From a bacterium (GTDB lineage Bacteria; JACRDZ01; JAQUKH01), in NCBI GenBank assembly GCA_028719205.1, contig JAQUKH010000002.1:1-64000 (forward strand): 64,000 bases of DNA, read 5' to 3'. The number at the start of each line of letters is the position of its first letter. Within the stretch, counting starts at the first letter, position 1. This document shows positions 31,946 through 40,215 of this stretch, in pieces. Both the position numbers and the translations under genes were made by a program. A model generated the notes under the pieces. That model did no database searches. It was not told where the DNA came from and worked only from the letters and a program-made list of their open reading frames with translations.

Positions 31946-32851
31946 ATGCTGAAAAAATTAGTTGTTTTGCAATATATTTGTTTGATCTTTTTTCTTGTCA
32001 GCTGTAATAATGTGAAAAAGTCTAAGGAAATAAGTCTTGAAAAAACAGAAGAGATAAAGTTGGAAGTTGCTAAAGAAGCACCTTTACGTATAGCAATTGG
32101 AAATACGATCACGCAGAAAGAGGCATTCGCGTATTATAAGCCTCTAATTGATTATATAGGAAAAAGATTAGAGAAACCGGTTAAGATCGTAGTTAAAGAA
32201 AGTTATGCTGAAATTAACAGGTTAATGGGATTAGATGAAATTGATGTCGCGTTCCTTTCCAGTAAAGCATATGTTGACGGTTATGATGATTATAAAATCC
32301 AGATCTTAGCGGTCCCGCAGATCAAGGGTGTAGTTGAATACTCATATATTATTGTTCCCATAAGCAGTCCCATTAAAAACTTTAAAGAACTGCAGGGAAA
32401 AACCTTTGCGTTTGTGGATTCAATGTCCAATACAGGCAAGTTGGTCCCTCATAGTATGCTGACCAGCATGGGTGAAAAACCGGATTTTTATTTTAAAAAG
32501 TATATTTATACATATGCGCATGACAATTCCATCAAGATGGTCGCGCAGAATATTGTAGACGGAGCTGCTGTGTCAAGCGTTGTCTGGGAATATCTTAACC
32601 AGACTGATCCTGAACTAACCGCAAAGACGAAGATAATAGAAAAATCTCCGCCTTACGCGATGCCGCCTGTTGTGATCCGTCCGAATTATGATCCTGAAAT
32701 GAAGAAAAAGCTGAAAAAAATATTATTGGAAATACATAATGATGAAAAAGGTAAAGAAATACTTAATAAAATGAAAATAGACAAATTTGTTCCTATAGCA
32801 AATAGCGCCTATGACTCTATTCGTAAATTAAAAGAATGGATTATGGAATAG
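31946..32851 (+). CDS. PhnD-like periplasmic binding lipoprotein
   Basis: 301 residues with a lipobox ('IFFLVSC', Cys near residue 18) and a PhnD/phosphonate-type binding fold: 'PLRIAIGNTITQKEAFAYYKPLIDYIG', 'GLDEIDVAFLSSKAYVDG', 'LQGKTFAFVDSMSNTGKLVPHSML', 'VSSVVWEYL'. Such proteins bind phosphonate, phosphite or other anions. No ABC permease or ATPase is adjacent; instead a HAMP-PAS-HD-GYP sensor starts 4 nt later. This suggests sensing rather than uptake, as with other binding proteins that hand ligand to sensor kinases or cyclases. Confidence 0.88.
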   Translation: MLKKLVVLQYICLIFFLVSCNNVKKSKEISLEKTEEIKLEVAKEAPLRIAIGNTITQKEAFAYYKPLIDYIGKRLEKPVKIVVKESYAEINRLMGLDEIDVAFLSSKAYVDGYDDYKIQILAVPQIKGVVEYSYIIVPISSPIKNFKELQGKTFAFVDSMSNTGKLVPHSMLTSMGEKPDFYFKKYIYTYAHDNSIKMVAQNIVDGAAVSSVVWEYLNQTDPELTAKTKIIEKSPPYAMPPVVIRPNYDPEMKKKLKKILLEIHNDEKGKEILNKMKIDKFVPIANSAYDSIRKLKEWIME

Positions 32852-32855
32852 AAAT

Positions 32856-34589
32856 ATGTTAAAAAAAATCATACTAAATTTAAATCTAAGAAATAAGTTC
32901 TTATTTGGAAGTATATTATTAGTTGTAATTCTGGGTTTAGCTGTCTTGCTGCTGGTGCAGACTACGATATCTCAAAAACTTTTGTCGGAAGTCCGGGAGA
33001 GAGGTATCCTTATAGCAAAAAATCTGGCATCTGAGAGTATGGATCCGATGTTGGCAAGCCGGACCGAAGAACTTCAGTTGTTTATAAATGAATATAAGAA
33101 TTCCAAGCAGGATATTGAATATATATTTATTCTGGATTCAGAGGGCCGGGTTTTAGCGCATACTTTTGAGAAGGGTTTTCCGATTGGCTTAAAAAACGCG
33201 AACAGTACCGCGCAAATAAAAAAGCAAAACGTAAAATCGCTTAATATCGACGGGAAAAATATTCTTGATATTATGGTGCCTGTTCTGGAAGGCGAGACAG
33301 GGGTTGTACGGGTAGGGATCTCAGAAGAGCCGATCAGAAAAACAGTCAGCAATATAATCAGGTTGATCCTTGGAATAATTACCGGTGTTTTATTATTGGG
33401 AGGGGTGGGTGTATACGGTTTAGTTACAGTAGTCACAAATCCCATATATGACCTTATCAAAGCCGCGAAAACAGCCGGAAGGGGTGACTTGAGCCATAGG
33501 GTAGTTGTCAAAACCAGAGATGAGATAGGAGAGCTTGGATTAACCTTTAATAATATGGTTATTGCTTTGCAGAAGTCGAGAGATGAGCTTATTCAATCCA
33601 GGGAATATGTAAATAATATTATTCATTATATGTATGAAGCCCTTTTTGTTGTATCAATCGATGGGTATATTAAGACTGTTAATGAGGCAGCCTGTGAGCT
33701 TTTGGGGTATGAAGAGAAAGAACTGATAGGGAAATCGGTTGAAAGTATTTTCGCGGAAGAAGATTTTATGGCCTCCAGAACGGATCTGCAGGATTTGATT
33801 AAAGAAGAATATGTAAAAAATATAGAAGAGGAATTTTTATCAAAGGCCGGAGAGAAAATTCCTGTAATTTTTTCAAGTTCTGTAATGCACGATAGTAAAG
33901 GCAGCACTCAGGGGATAATTTTTGTAGCCCAGTCTATGATGGAACGCAAACAGCTTGAGGAAAAACTTCATCATACTTTGCTCACCTTACGCAAGGCCAT
34001 GAAGGGGGCCATACAAGCGATGGCATTAACAGTTGAGAGGAGAGACCCTTTTACTTCAGGACATCAGCAGCGAGTAGCTGATCTTGCCAGAGGAATAGCC
34101 AGGGAAATGGGGCTTACTGATGAGCGGATTGATGGTTTAAGAATGTGCGCGGTTGTCCATGACTTAGGGAAGATGTTCATTCCGTCAGATATACTCACAA
34201 AAAGCACGAAATTAACTGAAAATGAATACAATATAATTAAAACGCACCCTCAAGCGGGTTATGAGATATTAAGGGAGATAGAATTTCCTTGGCCCATCGC
34301 GGAAATGGAACTGCAGCATCACGAAAGAATTAATGGTTCGGGGTATCCTAAAGGATTAATGGGGAAGGATATGCTTTTAGAAGCAAAGATCCTGGCCGTA
34401 TCTGATGTTGTTGAAGCAATGGTTAATAAGCGTTCCTATCATCCCGCGCACAGTACTACTGAGGCGCTGGAAGAGATCTCAAAGAACAAAGGTATTCTTT
34501 ATGATCCCGATGTAGTCGACGCGTGCATGCAAATATTTGTTAAAAAAGGATTTAAATTCAAAGAAAGCCCTACTGAAGACGGCATTTAA
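32856..34589 (+). CDS. Membrane sensor with HAMP, PAS and HD-GYP domains (c-di-GMP phosphodiesterase)
   Basis: 577 residues: membrane span ~15-35, periplasmic domain ~36-165, span ~168-190, HAMP ~190-245 ('VVTNPIYDLIKAAKTAGRGDLSHRV'), PAS ~250-365 ('YEALFVVSIDGYIKTVNEAACELLGY'), HD-GYP ~385-560. The catalytic residues are intact: 'AVVHDLGKMFIP' and 'HHERINGSGYPKG'. It should break cyclic di-GMP down in response to a periplasmic signal, probably delivered by the PhnD-like lipoprotein encoded just upstream. The two genes have nearly touching ends and one promoter. Confidence 0.93.
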   Translation: MLKKIILNLNLRNKFLFGSILLVVILGLAVLLLVQTTISQKLLSEVRERGILIAKNLASESMDPMLASRTEELQLFINEYKNSKQDIEYIFILDSEGRVLAHTFEKGFPIGLKNANSTAQIKKQNVKSLNIDGKNILDIMVPVLEGETGVVRVGISEEPIRKTVSNIIRLILGIITGVLLLGGVGVYGLVTVVTNPIYDLIKAAKTAGRGDLSHRVVVKTRDEIGELGLTFNNMVIALQKSRDELIQSREYVNNIIHYMYEALFVVSIDGYIKTVNEAACELLGYEEKELIGKSVESIFAEEDFMASRTDLQDLIKEEYVKNIEEEFLSKAGEKIPVIFSSSVMHDSKGSTQGIIFVAQSMMERKQLEEKLHHTLLTLRKAMKGAIQAMALTVERRDPFTSGHQQRVADLARGIAREMGLTDERIDGLRMCAVVHDLGKMFIPSDILTKSTKLTENEYNIIKTHPQAGYEILREIEFPWPIAEMELQHHERINGSGYPKGLMGKDMLLEAKILAVSDVVEAMVNKRSYHPAHSTTEALEEISKNKGILYDPDVVDACMQIFVKKGFKFKESPTEDGI

Positions 34590-34607
34590 CCTTATATAAG
34601 TTTTAAA

Positions 34608-37430
34608 TCAGCATATACCCGAAAATTCACAGTATTTGCAGTTTTGTTCATTGCTTTTGTCGTTTTGGAAATCTATGTTTTTATCAAGGATCTCGGATAT
34701 AATAAAATCTAATCCCTTGAGGCATGTTTCCATTACCTTGTCAGTATTCTCCTTATCTTTTTTAACAAAATCCGTAAATTCCATTTCCTGAAGATTATAT
34801 AAAGCCGCGTTCACAGTTCCGCTGTATCTTTGTTTTGTAAAATAATAATAAATCGGCAGTTGAAAAGAATGGATGTTGTTTTTAATGGATTCACGCCCGA
34901 ATGAAATATTTTCTAATTTTGTTGAAGCTGCAGGTGCTTTTGCCGATTGCCCTGTTTTATAATCAATTACAAATACTGTTCCATCTTCGAGCAGGTCTAT
35001 ACGGTCTATGGTATATCTGCAATTTATCAATTTGCCTGAGGGTAATTGTATTTTCCCTGAAAGTTTTTCTTCAAGTGAAAGGATCGTTTTTACTTCCCGC
35101 GACCGTTCATTGTTAATAAATTTTCTAAGCCTGTATTCCATAACCTCTTTTACCAAAAACGCCTCCGGCCCCAGCCTTTTTTTAAGTTTTTCTAAAAACC
35201 GGTTTTCGAATTCCCCGATAAAATATTTAAGAAAAACATCATCAATAACAGGTTTTTTATTTATAAATCTTTTGAAGGTATTATCAAGCAGTTCATGTAT
35301 AAATGTGCCGATATCCTTTGCCTCAACTTCATCAAGAAGATCTTCTTTTCCTTTAAGCCGTAACACATATTGATAATAAAATTTCATCGGGCAGTTTAAA
35401 TAAGTGTCAATGCTGGATGATGAATATATAAAATTATCATCAAAATATTTAATTATTTTTTCGGTCTTTTTAACTGTGTTTTTTACTGCTATAGTTACAG
35501 GATTAAATTTCGCGCAGGTCTCGGGGAAAACATTCAGTATTTTGTCCTTTTTTTGCTTCTGCCAGATGAGTTCTTCAAGAAAACGGCTTTTTTCTTTTTC
35601 GGGACTGCCGTCATAAACAAAATACACTTTCTTTGCTCCAGAGATCAAGCGGGTAAAATGGTATTTCTGGATCTCCTCTTCCTGTCTTAGTTTTTGCAGT
35701 CCAAGGCTTTCCATGATCTGGCGCGGTATCATTGAACCATGGACTTGAGATCTCGGAAGTATGGATTCATTAACATCCATAATTATTACATTTTCAAAAT
35801 TTAGCGAGCGGCTTTCAAATAATCCAAGTATCTGAAGCCCTTTCAAAGGAGAACCGGAAAACGAAACGATTTCGTTCTGTATCTTCTTATCAAAGACCTT
35901 AAATATATCTTCTTTATTAAAAGGCTGGTCTTTGAACTCGGCAGTTTTTAATTCATCGATTATTTCATATATCCTGTTAAGGATTTTTATATTCAAGGGG
36001 TAACTGTGAATAAAACTTTTTTTAAGCAGATAGGTGTTGAATTTTTCCAGGCAGGCGGTAAATTGGGAGAAATTGTTAATGTTTTCCCACATCCTGAAGG
36101 AGATCAAATGTATCTCTTCTAAAATATTTTTAAACTCCGGTATGCCGGTATTAAAAGCCATTTCCGCGCTTAATTCATAAAGCTTATTTGAGCTTTCTAT
36201 GTCATCCAGTTTTAAGAACAGGCTTCCGCTTAAAGAAGTTTCCTTAATTCCCGAAAGGATTTCTTCGGCTTTATGGACAAGTATCCGGGTCAAGGCGGGG
36301 TTAGAGTTTATTGTCAGATTTTTTATTAATGGATGAAGTATAACCTTGAGATAATCCTTGGTATAATAAGCCCCGTTTTTTCGTGTCAGCTGAGCGGCAG
36401 CGATAAATTTTATAAGGTTGTATAAAGCGCTTCGTTTCAAGGGGTAACCCATTGAAACATTAAAATTTTCCACAAGAGGTGAAATTTCCGAGAGCAAAGG
36501 TATAAGATTGTTCGCGTCGGGAAGTATAATGACGGTTTTATCAAGGGCTTCGCCTTTTTTGATAATCTCGGATCTTAAAATTTCTTTTATAATACCTGCC
36601 TGTGAATGGCTGTCAAACCCTTTGAATATTTTTAAATCATATGATGGCTTAGTTTGGTTTACCGGTTCGATCTTATTGTTGAGTTCTTTTTCGAGATTAT
36701 CGAAAACAGGCCAGGGATTTGAATCTTTCTGAAAAAAAGCTGTTGCTGTATCTTCACTAAGAAGATGTTTGAGAATTTTTTTTTCTGTATTGTGAAGATA
36801 ATAAAAATTACAAAAAAGAATTTTATCAAATTCAGGGAATTTCGTTTTCCTGATAATATTCGCCGCGTCCAGGTATATAATTCCGCGGGAAAGCAGATTG
36901 CGGCTTCGCAGTTCAATGTGATATAAATTCCTTAATTCAATAATATTCCGGAGCAATTTATTTATATTCTCGGGTATTTCATAACCTATTTCAAAAAGGT
37001 CTTCAACAGGTTTAAGGTCCTGCGTGGAGATATTTTCAATGTCCAGTTCATCTATAAATCCTGTAATTTCTGTTGCCCAAGGAAGAAAATCAGAAAACTT
37101 TTCTCTGTGAATCAATATTTTAGAGGACAGTTTTTTCGCGCAGGTGTAAATTATATAGCTTGATTCCAGTTCTGACGGCATGCGGAAATTGCCGTGTTTT
37201 GACACTATAAAATTCACAAACTGATCGATCGAGAAAAATTGCGGAGGAAAAAAAATCCGTTTTATTCTCTTTGAAAGCTCCCTCTTTAAGAATAATGAGG
37301 GCCGTTTTCCTCCGAATATAACAGCAACACGGCTCAAATCACCGCCTTTTTTTAAAAAATTGTTTTCCAGATAATCCGCGGTATTCGAAATAAAATCTTC
37401 AGTGAAATTGCAGGTGATTATTTTTTCCAT
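34608..37430 (-). CDS. addB: AddB/RexB-like helicase-nuclease subunit
   Basis: About 940 residues. The N-terminal half is an inactivated UvrD-like helicase fold ('VAVIFGGKRPSLFLKREL'). The C-terminal ~250 residues form a PD-(D/E)xK nuclease ('IGTFIHELLDNTF', 'FVIDYKTGQ'). Cysteines in 'TYLNCPMKFYY' and the end pattern C-x2-C-x5-C ('CKYCEFSGIC') make the [4Fe-4S] staple of AddB. With AddA it resects double-strand ends. ATG 37430 is preferred to 37466: on the minus strand TTGAAA-17-TATACT (complement of 37438-37466) ends 7 nt before it, so the message is probably leaderless and the longer start would not be transcribed. Confidence 0.92.
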   Translation of the reverse strand: MEKIITCNFTEDFISNTADYLENNFLKKGGDLSRVAVIFGGKRPSLFLKRELSKRIKRIFFPPQFFSIDQFVNFIVSKHGNFRMPSELESSYIIYTCAKKLSSKILIHREKFSDFLPWATEITGFIDELDIENISTQDLKPVEDLFEIGYEIPENINKLLRNIIELRNLYHIELRSRNLLSRGIIYLDAANIIRKTKFPEFDKILFCNFYYLHNTEKKILKHLLSEDTATAFFQKDSNPWPVFDNLEKELNNKIEPVNQTKPSYDLKIFKGFDSHSQAGIIKEILRSEIIKKGEALDKTVIILPDANNLIPLLSEISPLVENFNVSMGYPLKRSALYNLIKFIAAAQLTRKNGAYYTKDYLKVILHPLIKNLTINSNPALTRILVHKAEEILSGIKETSLSGSLFLKLDDIESSNKLYELSAEMAFNTGIPEFKNILEEIHLISFRMWENINNFSQFTACLEKFNTYLLKKSFIHSYPLNIKILNRIYEIIDELKTAEFKDQPFNKEDIFKVFDKKIQNEIVSFSGSPLKGLQILGLFESRSLNFENVIIMDVNESILPRSQVHGSMIPRQIMESLGLQKLRQEEEIQKYHFTRLISGAKKVYFVYDGSPEKEKSRFLEELIWQKQKKDKILNVFPETCAKFNPVTIAVKNTVKKTEKIIKYFDDNFIYSSSSIDTYLNCPMKFYYQYVLRLKGKEDLLDEVEAKDIGTFIHELLDNTFKRFINKKPVIDDVFLKYFIGEFENRFLEKLKKRLGPEAFLVKEVMEYRLRKFINNERSREVKTILSLEEKLSGKIQLPSGKLINCRYTIDRIDLLEDGTVFVIDYKTGQSAKAPAASTKLENISFGRESIKNNIHSFQLPIYYYFTKQRYSGTVNAALYNLQEMEFTDFVKKDKENTDKVMETCLKGLDFIISEILDKNIDFQNDKSNEQNCKYCEFSGIC

Positions 37431-37566
37431 TTTATGTAGTATAAATTGAGTTCGGTAAATTTTCAAGATAAAACGCCTGACCGTTAAAAATCAATAAATT
37501 GTAAGCTGTAAAAAGCCGATAATAAGAATATTATAATAGCCTGGGAAAAAACTCAAGTGAGGGCAA

Positions 37567-38649
37567 ATGATAAAAAAGAAAATCAAAGAAGTTATAAACA
37601 AGAATGTTAATGAGGGAGAGATTTCTAAAAAAGCGAATGAGCTGCCAGATAAGAATTTATTCCAGGCAGCGGTTTTAAACGAAATAAGTTATTTAAACAG
37701 AAATATTTATGACCTGGAAAATATTCTGCAATCTATCCTTAACTTACTTCAGGGGATAATTAAATTTGAAATTGGCGTGATCTTTTTAGCGGAAGAAAAA
37801 ATTATGCTGATCTTCAGCAGGGAGAAACAGTCAAATGAAAATAATGAAAAAGCAATAAACACTGCAATAAATAATTTTAATCAATTGGCAGGGCAAAGAA
37901 TATCTAAAAATGAAATGAAAATAAAAGTAATTGACAGCGGGAATATTTCCACAAATTCAAATCAATCCATAAATTCATTTATTTTTTCGGAAATTTACGC
38001 TAAAAATAATATAATGGGAATTTTAATGATCGGTTGTTATCAGGAAAACGCTTATAGTGATATAGACAGCAAGTCCTTAAATTCTTTTGTCACGCACGCT
38101 TCAATTGTAATGGATAATGCCCGATTATATCAAAAGCTGGAATCTCTAACGGTAATTGATGAATTGACTAAAATCTACAATAAAAGATACCTGGCACAAA
38201 TTATTCCACAGGAATTAAGCAGGGTCGAAAGATATAGGCGAACTCTTTCCATAATAATGTTTGATATAGATTTTTTTAAGAAAGTTAATGATGCGTATGG
38301 CTGTATTCAGGGAGATATTATTTTAAAAGAGGTTGTAAAAATAGCCAGGGTTACATTGAGAAAAGTCGATATCCTTATACGTTATGGCGGGGAGGAATTT
38401 ATTATTCTTTTGCCTGAAGTAAATCTTGAAATCGCGCAGAATATAGCGGAAAGGATAAGAAAAGCTGTTGAGGTATTTTCCTTTTCCGGGCAAAAAGAAC
38501 CACTGCGCATCACTATTAGTTTAGGAGTGACGACTTGTACGAAAGAATTGATAGATGAGGGAGGTAAAAAATTAATTTCAGTCGCTAATGAAGCGCTTTA
38601 TGAAGCCAAAAAATCAGGACGAAACAGGGTATGTGTGGCGAAAAAATAA
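37567..38649 (+). CDS. GAF-GGDEF diguanylate cyclase
   Basis: 360 residues: charged N-terminal helix, a GAF-like sensor (about 45-190, 'LENILQSILNLLQGIIKFEIGVIFLAEE', 'SFVTHASIVMDNARLYQKL') and a GGDEF domain with 'RYGGEEFIILLPEV' and an RxxD inhibitory site (RKVD) five residues before it. Soluble, so the ligand would be cytoplasmic. It opens the plus-strand signalling block lying between addB and addA. GAGGG lies before the ATG. Confidence 0.93.
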   Translation: MIKKKIKEVINKNVNEGEISKKANELPDKNLFQAAVLNEISYLNRNIYDLENILQSILNLLQGIIKFEIGVIFLAEEKIMLIFSREKQSNENNEKAINTAINNFNQLAGQRISKNEMKIKVIDSGNISTNSNQSINSFIFSEIYAKNNIMGILMIGCYQENAYSDIDSKSLNSFVTHASIVMDNARLYQKLESLTVIDELTKIYNKRYLAQIIPQELSRVERYRRTLSIIMFDIDFFKKVNDAYGCIQGDIILKEVVKIARVTLRKVDILIRYGGEEFIILLPEVNLEIAQNIAERIRKAVEVFSFSGQKEPLRITISLGVTTCTKELIDEGGKKLISVANEALYEAKKSGRNRVCVAKK

Positions 38650-38713
38650 AACATGACCCTAAGCCCTTAAAAACCGATAAGTCTAGTATATTGCTAAATA
38701 ATAAGGTGAAATA

Positions 38714-39250
38714 ATGAGCGACCAAAAAAAGAAAAAAGATCCTTTAGAAGAATATCTCTCGTTTGTCAGGCACGAACTGCGTAATCAATTGTTTGTGGTT
38801 CGTGAAGGGATAAGCCAGGTCATAGACGGGTTAGGAGGTAAAGATTGTGCTAAATGCGCTAAAATTTTACAGCCTTCTTTGGAGACTGCTGAGAATTTCA
38901 ACAAGTCTATAAGTGAGTTGTTAAACGATCCCGCCTTCGAGAAAATACTAAAAAAACAATTTAAGGATAAATCGGAAACTGAAAATTTAGAAATATCGAA
39001 AAATGAGCTTATGGGACTTATAAATCATATAATTCGTACGCCGTTGACTATGATTAAAGAAGGTTTATCTATAGTAGTGGATGAGATACCCGGGAAGCTA
39101 ACGTTAGAACAAAAAAAGTATCTTAATGCCGCGAAAGAAAACACTGATAATTTAATTGTGTCTATTGAAAAGATTTTGTCAACTCCCCTGGAAAAGATAC
39201 CAAGCCTTTTAGGGGAAGATGTGCAGTATAAAATAGAATATAAAAAATAG
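38714..39250 (+). CDS. Tandem DHp (HisKA-like) protein without a kinase ATPase domain
   Basis: 178 residues. Two copies of a phospho-acceptor helical hairpin are visible: 'YLSFVRHELRNQLFVVREGISQVIDG' (about 14-40) with 'LQPSLETAENFNKSISELL', and 'ELMGLINHIIRTPLTMIKEGL' (about 97-120) with 'KKYLNAAKENTDNLIVSIEKIL'. The first has an H-E-L-R-N box, the second H-I-I-R-T-P. There is no HATPase_c domain and no membrane span. It could be a Spo0B-like phosphotransferase or a dimerisation scaffold. Two receiver genes follow within 13 and 14 nt, likely partners. Confidence 0.7.
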   Translation: MSDQKKKKDPLEEYLSFVRHELRNQLFVVREGISQVIDGLGGKDCAKCAKILQPSLETAENFNKSISELLNDPAFEKILKKQFKDKSETENLEISKNELMGLINHIIRTPLTMIKEGLSIVVDEIPGKLTLEQKKYLNAAKENTDNLIVSIEKILSTPLEKIPSLLGEDVQYKIEYKK

Positions 39251-39262
39251 CCGGAGGGTGTA

Positions 39263-39628
39263 ATGAAAAAAATACTGGTAGTTGATGATGAAACTATGAT
39301 AAGAGAGATGGTCAAGACAAGGCTGGAGGCAAACAATTATGAAGTTATTACTGCCGGTGATGGCCAGGAGGCACTTGAAAAAGTACGCCGGGAGAATCCT
39401 GATTTGATCCTTCTTGATTTAATGCTGCCTAAAGTTAACGGTTATAAAGTTTGCAGGATGCTTAAATTTGATGACAAATATAAGAAAATTCCTATAATCA
39501 TGCTTACCGCGCGCACGGCGGAAGATGATATTAAAGCTGGAAAAGAAGTCGGCGCGGACTTGTATTTAACAAAACCTTTTGATTCAAAAATTCTTTTAGA
39601 AAAAATAGAAGAACTTTTAAAAAAATGA
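39263..39628 (+). CDS. Stand-alone response-regulator receiver domain
   Basis: 121 residues, an intact receiver: acidic pair Asp8-Asp9 ('ILVVDDE'), phospho-acceptor Asp52 ('LLDLMLPK'), Thr82 and Lys104 ('YLTKPFD'). No output domain, so it acts by protein contact or as a phospho-relay, as CheY and Spo0F do. It follows the tandem-DHp gene by 12 nt with a GGAGG site and precedes a second, less canonical receiver. Confidence 0.93.
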   Translation: MKKILVVDDETMIREMVKTRLEANNYEVITAGDGQEALEKVRRENPDLILLDLMLPKVNGYKVCRMLKFDDKYKKIPIIMLTARTAEDDIKAGKEVGADLYLTKPFDSKILLEKIEELLKK

Positions 39629-39642
39629 GCATAGGAGATAAA

Positions 39643-40020
39643 ATGGCAGGTAAAATACTTATTGTTCAGGATAACCGGCTGATAAACAAGATGATAAAAT
39701 CCCGTCTTGATTCCAATGGATTTTCAGCTGATATATGCGAGACAGGAGAAGAAGGCGTTGAAAAAGCAAAGACTGATAATTATCAGCTTGTTCTATTGGA
39801 TTGCACCCTTCCGGGGATCAGTGGTGTGGAAGTGTGCCGATTTATAAAAAAGGAAGAAAAATTTAAAAATATTCCGATTATTTTTATGTCGGGTGAAGAT
39901 GAAGATAAACTGATTAATATTGTAAAAAATGAAGGTGCTGATGGTTATATTTCGCTTGCATCCGGTTTTGAAGGCAAAGAATTTATTAATACAATAAAAA
40001 AATTTTTAGAAAAGGAGTGA
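39643..40020 (+). CDS. Second stand-alone receiver domain, partly degenerate
   Basis: 125 residues from ATG 39643 (AGGAG 6 nt upstream; an ATG at 39625 overlapping the previous stop is the alternative). The phospho-acceptor Asp53 is kept ('LLDCTLPG'), but one acidic residue is Gln9 ('ILIVQDN') and the conserved switch Lys is missing ('GYISLASGFE'). Phosphorylation would be slow or unstable, so it may be a decoy, sink or phosphorylation-independent partner of the preceding receiver and DHp protein. Confidence 0.85.
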   Translation: MAGKILIVQDNRLINKMIKSRLDSNGFSADICETGEEGVEKAKTDNYQLVLLDCTLPGISGVEVCRFIKKEEKFKNIPIIFMSGEDEDKLINIVKNEGADGYISLASGFEGKEFINTIKKFLEKE

Positions 40021-40024
40021 AAAT

Positions 40025-40210
40025 ATGCCGGTAGTAAACATTCAGATCTTAAAAGGCCGGTCTCAAGAACAAAAAAAGAAAATGGCCAAGACAGTAACAG
40101 ATGCCATTGTTTCTTCGATTGGGGTAAAGCCTGAAGCAGTGTGGATCGTTATAGAGGAAATGGAAAGAGAAAATTTTGCGACGGGCGGGGTTTTGCATTG
40201 CGAAAAATAA
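40025..40210 (+). CDS. 4-oxalocrotonate tautomerase-family enzyme
   Basis: 61 residues beginning M-P-V-V-N; removal of Met exposes the catalytic Pro1 of the tautomerase superfamily. 'GRSQEQKKKMAKTVTDAI' and 'VWIVIEEMERENFATGG' match the 4-OT fold, and the length is right for a 4-OT monomer. The natural substrate is unknown; many such enzymes are orphan keto-enol tautomerases. AAGGAG precedes the ATG, and it lies 4 nt after the second receiver, an unusual partner. Convergent with addA (6-nt gap). Confidence 0.88.
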   Translation: MPVVNIQILKGRSQEQKKKMAKTVTDAIVSSIGVKPEAVWIVIEEMERENFATGGVLHCEK

Positions 40211-40215
40211 TAAAG

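Noticed and set aside
35008..35373. A 121-codon open frame on the plus strand inside addB
   Set aside because: Antisense to a conserved nuclease domain; composition is that of a complement strand.
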